Source: an uncultured Bradyrhizobium sp.
GTDB lineage: Bacteria > Pseudomonadota > Alphaproteobacteria > Rhizobiales > Xanthobacteraceae
DNA length: 50,290 nt
Assembly (NCBI RefSeq): GCF_936928535.1
Contig: NZ_CAKZHY010000077.1
Coordinates: 1-50,290 of the forward strand
Direction: 5' to 3'
Within the stretch, counting starts at the first letter, position 1. Every line of letters starts with the position of its first letter. Both the position numbers and the translations under genes were made by a program. Below, in pieces: positions 36,718 to 44,070 of the stretch. The notes beneath the pieces are model-generated. The model did no database searches, was not told where the DNA came from, and saw nothing but the letters and a program-made list of their open reading frames with translations.

Positions 36718-37932
36718 GTGAATCCAATGAAATTTGGACTGCCGGTTGCGGCTGCCTTGACGGCGGCGTTGCTATCGGGCGCCGCGACGGCGCAAGTGTC
36801 CGACGACGTCGTCAAGATCGGCGTGCTCACCGACATGAACGGCCCGGCCTCCGCGCCGACCGGCCAGGGCTCGGTGACGGCGGCGCAGATGGCGATCGAC
36901 GATTTCGGCGGCACGGTGCTCGGCAAGCCGATCAGCATCGTGATCGGCGACCACCAGCTCAAGGCCGATATCGGCGCGGCGATCGCGCGGCGTTGGTACG
37001 ACGTCGACCAGGTCGACCTGATCGTCGACGTGCCCGTCTCGGCCGTTGGCCTTGCGGTGCAGAACATCGCCAACGAGAAGAAGCGGCTGTTCATCACGCA
37101 TTCGACCGGCACTGCCGATTTCCATGGCAAGTTCTGCTCGCCCTACGCGATGCAATGGGTGTTCGACACCCGCGCGCTCGCCGTCGGCACGGCGGACGCC
37201 GTGGTCAAGCGTGGCGGTGACAGCTGGTTCTTCATCACCGACGATTACGCCTTCGGCCACTCGCTCGAACGCGACGCCTCCAGCGTCATCACCGCCAATG
37301 GCGGCAAGGTGCTGGGCTCGGTGCGACCGCCGCTGGCAACGCCCGACCTCTCCTCCTTCGTGCTGCAGGCGCAGGCCTCCAAGGCCAAGATCATCGGCAT
37401 TGCCGCCGGCCCCCCCAACAACATGAACGAGATCAAGACGGGCTCGGAGTTCGGCGTGTTCAAGGGCGGACAGCAGATGGCGGCGCTGCTGGCGCTGATC
37501 ACTGATATCCACGGTCTCGGCCTGCAAGCCGCGCAGGGCCTGTTGCTGACGACCTCGTTCTATTGGGACATGGACGACAAGACCCGTGAATGGTCGAAGC
37601 GCTATTTCGCCAAGATGAACAAGATGCCGACGATGTGGCAGGCCGGCGTCTATTCATCAGTGATGCACTATCTCAACGCCATCAAGGCTGCTGGCACCGA
37701 CGATCCGCTCAAGGTCGCCGCGAAAATGCGCGAGACGCCTGTCGAGGATTTCTTCGCCCGCCACGGCAAGCTTCGCGATGACAATCTGATGGTGCACGAC
37801 CTCTGGCTGGTGCAGGTGAAGACGCCGGAGGAGAGCAAATATCCGTGGGACTATTACAAGATCCTCGCGACGATTCCCGGCGACAAGGCCTTCGGCCCGC
37901 CCGACCCGGCGTGTGCGATGCTGAAGAAGTGA
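36718..37932 (+). CDS. Periplasmic branched-chain-amino-acid-type binding protein
   Basis: ABC-type solute-binding protein of the LivK/AmiC (Peripla_BP_6) family, 404 residues. A signal peptide (FGLPVAAALTAALLSGAATAQ) is followed by KIGVLTDMNGPASAPTGQGSVTAAQMAIDDFGG. The two lobes are complete to the C-terminal ILATIPGDKAF. The start is GTG at 36718, six bases after a strong AGGGGAGG; the internal ATG at 36727 is spaced too far. No permease or ATPase genes accompany it. Substrates in this subgroup range from amino acids to aromatic acids, so the ligand is open. Confidence 0.9.
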   Translation: MNPMKFGLPVAAALTAALLSGAATAQVSDDVVKIGVLTDMNGPASAPTGQGSVTAAQMAIDDFGGTVLGKPISIVIGDHQLKADIGAAIARRWYDVDQVDLIVDVPVSAVGLAVQNIANEKKRLFITHSTGTADFHGKFCSPYAMQWVFDTRALAVGTADAVVKRGGDSWFFITDDYAFGHSLERDASSVITANGGKVLGSVRPPLATPDLSSFVLQAQASKAKIIGIAAGPPNNMNEIKTGSEFGVFKGGQQMAALLALITDIHGLGLQAAQGLLLTTSFYWDMDDKTREWSKRYFAKMNKMPTMWQAGVYSSVMHYLNAIKAAGTDDPLKVAAKMRETPVEDFFARHGKLRDDNLMVHDLWLVQVKTPEESKYPWDYYKILATIPGDKAFGPPDPACAMLKK

Positions 37933-38026
37933 CGATCGCTTAAAGCGATCGTCATTCCGGGGCGCGCAAAGCGCGAACCCGGAATCTCGAGATTCCGGGT
38001 TCGGTGCTGCGCACCGCCCCGGAATG
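37932..38026. repeat. Tandem palindromic repeat (type CATTCCGGGGCG)
   Basis: Two nested hairpins directly after the LivK-like stop codon. First comes GACGATCGCT with its complement AGCGATCGTC. Then an imperfect inverted repeat runs from CATTCCGGGGCGCGCAAAGC to CACCGCCCCGGAATG, with an inner GGAATCTCGAGATTCC palindrome. It is a second family of dispersed repeat, distinct from the 18853 type. It lies between convergent genes and may terminate both. Confidence 0.75.
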
Positions 38027-38046
38027 ACCGTCGCCACAAGCGACGC

Positions 38047-39012
38047 TCACTTCACCACGCCAATCTCGCGATAATATTTCATCACGCCGGGATGAATGAG
38101 CCCCACGCTCGGTGCGGCGGCGACGGTGTTCATCGCCGTCGTTTCGCAGGCCTGCGCGAGCTTCTTGCAGAAGGTCGCCTCCACGCCATGCAGCGTCCTG
38201 GCGAGACGATAGGCGACGTCGTCGGGCAGGTCTTCGCGCGTCAGCACGAAGCTCCAGGAGCCGAGCGAGGCGATCGGCTCGCTCTGCTTTGGATAGGAGC
38301 CTGCCGGCACGGTCAGCGGTTTTAGAAACGCATGCTTGGCGCGGATCCGCGTGATCTGCTCCGCATCGGGCGCAATGAAGCGCGCGCCCGCCGTGCTCGA
38401 GGCGACCGCTGCAAATCCGGGCCAGCCGATGCCGGCGCCCCACAGGGCTGCGACGCGGCCATCCTCGACCATGGCAGGGCCGTCGCCGGCGCGATCGAGA
38501 TAGATGGCCTTGAAGTCCTCGTCCTGCTTCAGGCCGAGGCCATCGAGCAAATAGCGCGAAAGGATCGGCAGGCCGGAGCCTTTGGCACCGAACGCGACCG
38601 GCTGGCCGACGAGGTCATGGATCGTCTTGTAGGGACTGTCCGCGCGCACCACGAACATGCCGGGGTTGGAATAGATCGCGGTCAGGATCTTCAACCGTAC
38701 GGGCGCGCGGGCGATGCCGGCGAAGGCCTCGTAGGCCGGCTCGCCCGCGACCAGCGCGAGATCGAGCTCGCCCTTCTCCAGCAGCGGAATGTTCTCGTTG
38801 CTGCCCTTGGTGTTGCGCGGGGCGATGGTGAGCGAGCTATCCGCCGCATTCATCACCTCCGCAAAGGTGTTGCCGTAAAGCGGGAAGCCGCCGCCGGGCG
38901 TCGCGGTGCCCAAGCTGATCATGGTGGTGGAAATGGCGTTGCCTCCGGTTTGAGCAGCAGCGGGGCTGAGCAGCAGCGCCGCGCCGAGAAGGATACGAAA
39001 AGCAAATGTCAT
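38047..39012 (-). CDS. TAXI-family TRAP solute-binding protein
   Basis: Periplasmic binding protein of 321 residues. A signal peptide (MTFAFRILLGAALLLSPAAAQ) comes before ISLGTATPGGGFPLYGNTFAEVMN, the TAXI hallmark that normally reads GTGSPGGVYYPLG in glutamate-binding relatives. RNTKGSNENIPLLEKGELDLALV follows, then the conserved FGAKGSG. The start at 39012 restores the signal peptide; the longer frame to 39120 collides with the divergent Bug gene. The DctQ/DctM membrane subunits are not adjacent. It diverges from the Bug gene, with 106 bases between the starts. Confidence 0.88.
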   Translation of the reverse strand: MTFAFRILLGAALLLSPAAAQTGGNAISTTMISLGTATPGGGFPLYGNTFAEVMNAADSSLTIAPRNTKGSNENIPLLEKGELDLALVAGEPAYEAFAGIARAPVRLKILTAIYSNPGMFVVRADSPYKTIHDLVGQPVAFGAKGSGLPILSRYLLDGLGLKQDEDFKAIYLDRAGDGPAMVEDGRVAALWGAGIGWPGFAAVASSTAGARFIAPDAEQITRIRAKHAFLKPLTVPAGSYPKQSEPIASLGSWSFVLTREDLPDDVAYRLARTLHGVEATFCKKLAQACETTAMNTVAAAPSVGLIHPGVMKYYREIGVVK

Positions 39013-39118
39013 GGTCGGTCCGGCTGCGCCTGCGTCAACATCGACGCGAGGCGATGTAGGCAGCGGGCGGTTTTTGTGAAAGCATGCCCGCAACGACAAT
39101 AAAGCAATGGGAGGCGAC

Positions 39119-40093
39119 ATGTTGCGAATTTTGCGGAGCGCTGTGTTCGGGCTGGTCTTTCTGTCGGGTCTCCTCAGCGCCGCGCCTCCCGCCGCCGCCG
39201 CCTACCCCGACCGCCCCGTGCACTGGCTGATCGGCTTTGCCGCCGGCGGCCCGGTCGACATCGTCGCGCGCATCATGGCGCAGGCGCTCTCCGACAGGCT
39301 CGGCCAGCAATTCATCGTCGAGAACCGCGCCGGCTCCGGCGGCAACATCGCGGCCGCTGCTGCAATCAATGCAGCCCCCGACGGCTACACGCTGCTGTTC
39401 GTCGCGCCCAACAATGCGATCTCGACCTCGCTCTACAAGAAGCTGCCGTTCGACTTCCTGCGCGACACCACGCCGGTCGCCAGCATCATGCAGCTCACCA
39501 ACATGCTGGTCGTCGCCAACGCGATGCCGGTGAAGACGGTCCAGGAGTTCATCGACTATTGCAAGGCCAATCCCGGCAAGATCTCGTTCGCCTCGTCAGG
39601 CAACGGCACCTCGGTGCACATGTCGGCGGAGCTGTTCAAGGCGATGACCAAGTGCGACATGGTGCACGTGCCCTATCGCGGATCGGCGATCGCCTTCCCC
39701 GACATCATCTCCAACAAGGTGCAGCTGATCTTCGACAACCTTCCTTCCGCGCTCGAGCAGTCGCGCGGCGGCAACGTCCGCGCACTCGGCGTGACCTCGC
39801 CGCAGCGCTGGCCCTCCCTGCCCGACGTGCCCGCGATCGCCGAGACCGTGCCGGGCTTCGAATCGGTCGGCTTCTACGGCATCTCGGCGCCGAAGGGCAC
39901 GCCAGCTGAGATCGTCGATCTCCTCAACAAGACGGTCAACGAGGCGCTGGCCGACCCCAAGGTGGCGGCGCGCCTGACCGAGAATGGCGGCATCCCAAGG
40001 CCGATGACGCCGGCCGAGTTCGGCAAGCTCGTCACGGACGAGACCGCGAAGTGGAAGAAGGTCGTGGAGTTCGCCGGGGTCTCGGTGGACTGA
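39119..40093 (+). CDS. Bug-family tripartite tricarboxylate binding protein
   Basis: TctC-like solute-binding protein of 324 residues. A signal peptide ending AAPPAAAAYPDRP leads into the family signature WLIGFAAGGPVDIVARIMAQALSDRLGQQFIVENRAGSGGNIAA. YTLLFVAPNNAIS and the ligand-loop region VPYRGSAIAFPDIISNKVQLIFDN are also present. ATG 39119 is preferred to 39107 because GGGAGG lies just ahead of it. No TctA or TctB genes are close. Bug proteins are massively duplicated in these bacteria, and ligands vary from dicarboxylates to nicotinate and aromatic acids. Confidence 0.92.
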   Translation: MLRILRSAVFGLVFLSGLLSAAPPAAAAYPDRPVHWLIGFAAGGPVDIVARIMAQALSDRLGQQFIVENRAGSGGNIAAAAAINAAPDGYTLLFVAPNNAISTSLYKKLPFDFLRDTTPVASIMQLTNMLVVANAMPVKTVQEFIDYCKANPGKISFASSGNGTSVHMSAELFKAMTKCDMVHVPYRGSAIAFPDIISNKVQLIFDNLPSALEQSRGGNVRALGVTSPQRWPSLPDVPAIAETVPGFESVGFYGISAPKGTPAEIVDLLNKTVNEALADPKVAARLTENGGIPRPMTPAEFGKLVTDETAKWKKVVEFAGVSVD

Positions 40094-40426
40094 GCGGCAG
40101 GCCGACACGCCGTTAGTGCGCCGGCAGGAGAGACTCGGGGCCCCTCCCGCCAGAAAACATCAGAACAACCCCATTCACAGTAGAAAGTGAGGCGATTACA
40201 AAGGGTTACGCAAGCAAAAAGAGAACCACCCGAAAAACGGTTGTTCCGTCGGGCAAAACAGGCGTATAAGGGCATCATCCAAAATTCGGTATTTTAGAAA
40301 ATCACCGCCAATGCCGCGCTGACATTTTCGCGTCATCCGCCCGGCATTGCACCCCCGCCCCCATCCCTGTAAACGAACCGCGCTACCGTTGCCGGCCGCG
40401 CGTTCCCGCGGGGCCGTCTCGCGGCG

Positions 40427-40502
40427 GGGCCTGTAGCTCAATGGTTAGAGCCGGCCGCTCATAACGGTCTGGTTGCAGGTTCGAGTCCTGCCGGGCCCAC
40501 CA
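40427..40502 (+). tRNA. tRNA-Ile(CAU), integration site of the island
   Basis: A 76-base cloverleaf with encoded CCA. The acceptor GGGCCTG pairs with CGGGCCC, the D stem is GCTC/GAGC, the anticodon stem GGCCG/CGGTC carries the loop CTCATAA, and the T arm is CAGG-TTCGAGT-CCTG. The anticodon CAT is at 40460-40462. The GGGCC acceptor and the stem context resemble tRNA-Ile2 (lysidine-modified) rather than elongator Met, but the two cannot be fully separated by eye. The antisense strand of its 3' three quarters encodes the end of the integrase gene. Confidence 0.93.
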
Positions 40503-41728
40503 GTATTTTCAAGGGTTTGGCCCGGCTTCTCACGCCTTGCCTTTTCGTCGACCAACGAAACAACCAACCCTACGTTCTTGCTCGGTGCCGAGTGCGTTCC
40601 GATAGCGTTCGCAGCAACCCGCAAGTGGTCAGGATGGTGATGGCCGTAAGTTTCTCGTAGCGTCTTCTCACTCATACCAAGGAACCCAGCGGCTTCCCAC
40701 ATCGGCGCGGCCCGCTGCATCAACCACGTTGCCGCCGTATGCCGCAGTGTTTGCGGCGTCACGTTGCCTATGGAAACGTCCAGCTTGGCAAGATTGACAG
40801 CCGAAGCAAAGCCGGTCTTCACCGACGCAACGGGCTTGCCGTTCCACTCGACAAAATGGCTCTCAGCGATGCCCAGCCGCGACCATCGCCGTAGGTGCGC
40901 CAACAATCGGCTTGGTAACGGTACAGGTGTTTGACGTTTGGTAGTGGCGCGCTTGCCAATAGCCAGGCGGTAGAAGATACCGCTATCCAAGTCGACGAAC
41001 GACTTTCCGGGCTCGCGGAAGGGAGACGCACTTGCAATCGCACCGGCCCTGGTTCCGGTGTAAAGACCAATCAGGATGAACCGGGCTACGTGGCGCAGCG
41101 GCCGTTTGTCCGTTTCGACCTTCTGTCCCTTCAAAGGTCCCACATGGACCGTCTGCGTCTCTCGATATCGCCAGCACGTCCAAAGAAGCTTCGCGGCCTC
41201 GTCTCGCGTTAGCCATCGCTCGCGCGGCAACCCCTTCTCTGGCAATACGACGCGGACAACGCCCCGATGGAATCCTTCCTTAGCGTGATGATTGATGGCG
41301 GCGCGGAGGTCTTCTAAGTCGCGACGCGACCCACCGTTGTTACCGCGCCACTTCGTGTAGGCACGACAATTCGCACCACTAACGTCAGACAGCACCTTGC
41401 CGCCCCACCATTGGTTGAGGCGCGCAATCCTTTCATCAAACTTCGCTTTGTTGGCCTGTGTCTCTCGTCGGTCCTCGTAATAGACCGAAAGCACATCTGC
41501 CACGTCGATATCCTCGATGTCTTTTAGGCGACGCGCCGGAGCATATTTCTCCGCAATGTAGGCGGCTAGGCGCTCCTGCGCTTGTCTATCCTCGCCTGCA
41601 AAGCATCCCGTGGCGATATGCTTGCGACCGTCGACAATAAGCCACGTTCCTCTCGCGACAATTTTTCCGGCTTTGTCGCGACGTTCCTTGCGCCACCACA
41701 AGCGTGGCCCTCTACCTTGACGCGGCAT
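40445..41728 (-). CDS. int: Tyrosine-type site-specific integrase
   Basis: Recombinase of 427 residues that should integrate and excise the island. An SAM-like N-terminal domain (about 70-165) is followed by the catalytic domain, with Arg227 in LYTGTRAGAI, box II TPQTLRHTAATWL (Arg329, His330) and the likely nucleophile Tyr361 in ETYGHHHPDHL. The first His of HxxR is Gln326 here, an unusual change. The last 18 residues (GGPGRTRTCNQTVMSGRL) are encoded by the antisense of the tRNA, and the stop lies in its D arm. The N-terminus overlaps the excisionase-like frame by 163 bases. Confidence 0.92.
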   Translation of the reverse strand: MPRQGRGPRLWWRKERRDKAGKIVARGTWLIVDGRKHIATGCFAGEDRQAQERLAAYIAEKYAPARRLKDIEDIDVADVLSVYYEDRRETQANKAKFDERIARLNQWWGGKVLSDVSGANCRAYTKWRGNNGGSRRDLEDLRAAINHHAKEGFHRGVVRVVLPEKGLPRERWLTRDEAAKLLWTCWRYRETQTVHVGPLKGQKVETDKRPLRHVARFILIGLYTGTRAGAIASASPFREPGKSFVDLDSGIFYRLAIGKRATTKRQTPVPLPSRLLAHLRRWSRLGIAESHFVEWNGKPVASVKTGFASAVNLAKLDVSIGNVTPQTLRHTAATWLMQRAAPMWEAAGFLGMSEKTLRETYGHHHPDHLRVAANAIGTHSAPSKNVGLVVSLVDEKARREKPGQTLENTGGPGRTRTCNQTVMSGRL

Positions 41729-41940
41729 AGCTTCCTCATTTCCTCAATATCACGAAGCGTAGTAAAATTCTTGTTGGCGATCTTCTCGATAGCCAGTCGA
41801 CCGGCGCGGGCCTCACGACGAAGGCCACTTTCGGTCATTCCTCCCAATGGAAACGCGTACGTGACGGCGTCCTTAAGCCTTAGAGGCGTGTCTGGCCCAA
41901 TGTTGTCGTTGGCTGCGACTGGCAGATGGTTTTCAGTCAA
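41566..41940 (-). CDS. Excisionase-like protein
   Basis: A 124-residue basic protein upstream of, and overlapping, int. The middle resembles the small winged-HTH excisionase or DNA-binding proteins that precede int in rhizobial islands (LKDAVTYAFPLGGMTESGLRREARAGRLAIEKIANKNFTTLRDIEEMRKLCRVK). The C-terminal 50 residues are encoded in the int overlap and may be dispensable. The start is inferred as TTG at 41940, four bases after GGGGGA. The open frame extends to a TTG at 41994, but this lies within the operator and promoter region. A TATAAG on the minus strand near 41965 could be its -10 box. Confidence 0.7.
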   Translation of the reverse strand: MTENHLPVAANDNIGPDTPLRLKDAVTYAFPLGGMTESGLRREARAGRLAIEKIANKNFTTLRDIEEMRKLCRVKVEGHACGGARNVATKPEKLSREERGLLSTVASISPRDALQARIDKRRSA

Positions 41941-41972
41941 AGAATCCCCCAAATTTAGCTTGCCCTTATAGC

Positions 41973-41985
41973 GTACATTATGTAC
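41973..41985. promoter_or_regulatory. Operator-like palindrome between xis and xre
   Basis: GTACATTATGTAC is a perfect 13-base palindrome, placed ten bases before the Xre start codon and overlapping the divergent excisionase/integrase promoter. It is the probable binding site of the Xre protein, a lysogeny-like switch. Confidence 0.65.
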
Positions 41986-41995
41986 GGTTGTCAAG

Positions 41996-42292
41996 ATGGC
42001 TCATGAAATAAAGTCTCCGGAACGCGATTTCGCCTTACTCGCCGCCCAAGTCCGCGCAGCCCGTGCCCTCCTTGGCTGGTCCCAAGCCTATTTGGCAGAA
42101 GGAATAAAGGTGCGCCGGGCAACTATCGCTGATTTCGAAGCATGTAAGACTGAACCCCACGAAGGGACGCTCTTCGTGCTGCTGAACGAGCTATCCAACG
42201 CGGGCATCATTTTTACAGAGACCGGTGTCGCCTTCAGGAAATGGCCACCGAAGGCGTACGTACCGACCGGCATCAAGAGACGGAATAAGTGA
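41996..42292 (+). CDS. Xre-family HTH regulator
   Basis: A 98-residue protein with a lambda-repressor-like HTH: LLAAQVRAARALLGWSQAYLAEGIKVRRATIADFEACKTEPHEGTLFVLLNEL, then the common tail AGIIFTETGVAFRKW. It diverges from the excisionase-integrase pair with the palindrome between them, so it likely represses excision and itself. The ATG at 41996 lies so close to the operator that the transcript may have a very short leader. There is no protease or ligand domain, so any induction mechanism must come from another factor. Confidence 0.88.
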   Translation: MAHEIKSPERDFALLAAQVRAARALLGWSQAYLAEGIKVRRATIADFEACKTEPHEGTLFVLLNELSNAGIIFTETGVAFRKWPPKAYVPTGIKRRNK

Positions 42293-42395
42293 TCGCGGTT
42301 TCGCTATTGATTGGCGCGGTTTGTTGAACCCTTGGCTAGCCCATCCCGACTAACCGATACCGGGGAATTGCCGATTCCCACCCGGGGCTGGAAAG

Positions 42396-42434
42396 GCCGC
42401 CGCTCGCGACAGTTTTCAAGCGGGCGGCGTTTTT
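42396..42434 (+). terminator. Rho-independent terminator after xre
   Basis: The stem GCCGCC-GCT pairs with AGCGGGCGGC, one bulge, with a 14-base loop, followed by GTTTTTGC. It ends the Xre transcript or a short RNA encoded at 42300-42430. Confidence 0.7.
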
Positions 42435-42455
42435 GCTTCCAGACAAGAGAAGGCG

Positions 42456-42481
42456 CCGGTACTCGCGATAGCCGGGGCCTT
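42456..42481 (-). repeat. 26-base inverted repeat, copy A
   Basis: Exact reverse complement of 44792-44817. It contains ACTCGCGATAGCCGGGGCC. On the minus strand it forms a stem with one mismatch followed by TCTCTTGTCT, so it may act as a terminator in that direction. The shared loop sequence, not only the stem, is conserved between copies. Confidence 0.7.
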
Positions 42482-42583
42482 GTCCTAGCCAGAAAGGTAA
42501 CATCCCCGACCCCGGACGCCCCAATCTTCGCCAGAGAACTTCTAATTTAGCGTTGACGACACTCGCCGCGCGAATGTGGCAGG

Positions 42584-42850
42584 GTGAATCTGAAGATGGC
42601 TTCGCCTCCATTTTCCAGCCGGGCCTTTTCGATCCTGCCGATTTTCGATAGTCGCCGGAGGTGCGCCCGGCAGGTACGACACCTACCCTGCCGCGATGGC
42701 GCAGGAGAACCCCCAATACTAATCTGCAAGCAATGCAGGAGGCCCATGGATTACCTAGGGATGCTGCCCCGCATCGCAAACCTGCCCGCCGTATACGCGT
42801 ATCGCTGCTTGCCGTGTCGGAGGGTCGACACGATCCCTATCCCGGCCTAG
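42584..42850 (+). CDS. Small zinc-ribbon-like protein, possibly frameshifted at its start
   Basis: The C-terminal 45 residues look like a compact zinc ribbon: LICKQCRRPMDYLGMLPRIA, then AVYAYRCLPCRRVDT, with two CxxC knuckles. The first half of the frame (MNLKMASPPFSSRAFSIL) looks unlike a protein. An ATG at 42696 in a neighbouring frame would give MAQENP and enter the ribbon frame if the C5 run at 42710-42714 had one more C. So either the gene uses the long N-terminus, or the true gene is about 50 residues and carries a one-base loss or sequence error. Function unknown; similar tiny ribbons are frequent in these genomes. Confidence 0.45.
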   Translation: MNLKMASPPFSSRAFSILPIFDSRRRCARQVRHLPCRDGAGEPPILICKQCRRPMDYLGMLPRIANLPAVYAYRCLPCRRVDTIPIPA

Positions 42851-42854
42851 CAGC

Positions 42855-43109
42855 TTAACCTGACCATCTGCGCACCCCCAGTGCGACCGCTTCTACTGCA
42901 GCATCGATGGTCGTAAACTGCGCTTTTTCGTTCGCGCCCTTCGGCGTGAACGACCTTGATACTTTGGTGACCAGCCACATGCTGCTACTGCAGCCAGAAC
43001 ATTCATAGAGCTTCAGCTCGCAGCCTTCGGCGACCGGAAAAAGCGCGATCAGCGCTCTGGCTTGGCAGCAAACGATGCATCCGGCTTCGCCGTGCACGCT
43101 AGCCCCCAT
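42855..43109 (-). CDS. Small Cys-rich protein, zinc-knuckle-like
   Basis: 84 residues, not assigned to a family. The first half has two Cys pairs spaced like a zinc ribbon (GCIVCCQARALIALFPVAEGCELKLYECSGC). The second half is polar (WLVTKVSRSFTPKGANEKAQF) and ends with a short helix (AAVEAVALGVRRW). It is convergent with the zinc-ribbon gene, four bases between stops. The two are built on the same plan on opposite strands, which suggests a shared origin. ATG 43109 has only a weak GGAA site. Confidence 0.5.
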   Translation of the reverse strand: MGASVHGEAGCIVCCQARALIALFPVAEGCELKLYECSGCSSSMWLVTKVSRSFTPKGANEKAQFTTIDAAVEAVALGVRRWSG

Positions 43110-43227
43110 CGCAATTCCGGCTAGATAAAGAAGCCTGAGTCTGGAATTGGGTGCAATGGCTTGGCGAAGAGTATTGAGTGGCGTGATTGAAGCGCCACAG
43201 CGCGATGTTGGCGTCTGCCAAAACGAA

Positions 43228-43256
43228 AAGGCCCCGGGAGAGGAGCCCGGGGCCTT
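43228..43256 (-). terminator. Strong hairpin, minus-strand terminator
   Basis: A perfect 11-base-pair stem AAGGCCCCGGG/CCCGGGGCCTT with a seven-base loop. On the minus strand it is followed by TTTTCGTTTTGG, a good terminator. It would end a minus-strand transcript starting near 43430, where no gene is recognised. Confidence 0.7.
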
Positions 43257-43429
43257 CGTTCAACGCCGGCCGAGGGGTTAGGCTGAATTCCCGGCCGGGC
43301 GATGGTGATACTGCTCACTTCCTTTAGAATCCCGCCAAGGCTAGATTCCACTTGCCTTGGTGGTGAACAGAGTATTAGGTTTACTGTACACCGCGCGACT
43401 GCACGACCTCCAAGTTGTATGCACGGTCG

Positions 43430-43461
43430 AGAACCCCGCTCAGCCGGACTGGCGGGGTTCT
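43430..43461 (+). terminator. Terminator before tRNA-Asn
   Basis: The stem AGAACCCCGC/GCGGGGTTCT has 10 perfect pairs and a 12-base loop, followed by GTTACTTTTTG. It lies 20 bases before the tRNA, so it insulates the tRNA from upstream transcription or ends an unseen RNA. Confidence 0.7.
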
Positions 43462-43481
43462 GTTACTTTTTGCCTGCGCAT

Positions 43482-43556
43482 TCCTCGGTAGCTCAGCGGT
43501 AGAGCATTCGACTGTTAATCGAATGGTCGCTGGTTCGAATCCAGCCCGGGGAGCCA
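43482..43556 (+). tRNA. tRNA-Asn(GUU)
   Basis: A 75-base cloverleaf with CCA encoded. The acceptor TCCTCGG pairs with CCGGGGA, the D stem is GCTC/GAGC, the anticodon loop CTGTTAA has GTT at 43514-43516, and the T arm is GCTGG-TTCGAAT-CCAGC. It lies 3 kb inside the island. It may be a cargo tRNA or the marker of an older integration event. Confidence 0.93.
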
Positions 43557-43635
43557 GCGTGGAAGCACGCTAAGTAGTGCGAAATACTTTTCCGATACTC
43601 TGCCCGTATTGCTCGTCGAATATGTAGTTAGTCCT

Positions 43636-43923
43636 ATGTCCGCCTCGTCAGCACCGAATAATCGAAAATCGCAGCGCGTTGATTTTTCGCGTGGCGTAGA
43701 CGTCCAGATAGTAGCAATCGACGGAACGTGGTTTCGCGATTGCAGGATGACAGACGCATCGAACGGCGGAGCCAAGCTCAACGTAGATGGGTCAATAGTT
43801 GGACTCTCGAAAGAATTCTTCTTGCTCCTATCGACCACCGGTGCTGCCTATCGGCGGTGCGAACTCGCTTGGGTCAACGGTGATCAGATTGGTGTTCGCT
43901 TCATTTCAAGAAAACAAAACTGA
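43636..43923 (+). CDS. PilZ-domain protein
   Basis: Single PilZ domain of 95 residues. The N-terminal basic motif NRKSQRVDFSRGVDV stands for RxxxR, and the second motif is DASNGGAKL (D/NxSxxG). These bind cyclic di-GMP; the first motif has Lys/Gln around the usual Arg (RKSQR), so the RxxxR spacing is kept. It is cytoplasmic. ATG 43636 is used; a TTG at 43609 is in frame but has no ribosome site. It starts 80 bases after tRNA-Asn. The window also encodes a diguanylate cyclase at 8342, but any link is general rather than specific. Confidence 0.82.
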   Translation: MSASSAPNNRKSQRVDFSRGVDVQIVAIDGTWFRDCRMTDASNGGAKLNVDGSIVGLSKEFFLLLSTTGAAYRRCELAWVNGDQIGVRFISRKQN

Positions 43924-44070
43924 CTTGGAGGCGCTAACCAAGCCGGGCGGTATCCAGTGTGATGCTGCCGAATTTCGACAGCGCCTCTCGCAACCACGCC
44001 TGATACGTTCCCTCGTCTTCTTTCCCACGCTTAGTCCCCCGACGCATTTCAGACCGCGACGGATAGTTTC

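Larger units (their letters stand above)
42293..42583. other. Intergenic region with terminator and repeat
   Basis: No convincing gene. It holds the terminator at 42396 and repeat copy A. The stretch 42311-42395 has several complementary blocks (GGGGAATTGCC with GATTCCC, and CCCGGGG) and could be a structured short RNA ending at the terminator. A promoter is not evident. Confidence 0.35.
43110..43481. other. Gene-poor stretch with three hairpins before tRNA-Asn
   Basis: 372 bases without a supportable gene. It contains a minus-strand terminator-like hairpin (43228-43256), a CCGGCC/GGCCGG hairpin (43266-43299) and a plus-strand terminator (43430-43461). Two terminators without matching genes suggest short non-coding transcripts or degraded genes on both strands. 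Confidence 0.45.

Noticed and set aside
43515..43838. Minus-strand frame ending LPGLDSNQRPFD
   Set aside because: It is antisense to the PilZ gene and to tRNA-Asn. The ending is the tRNA antisense, a common source of false proteins.
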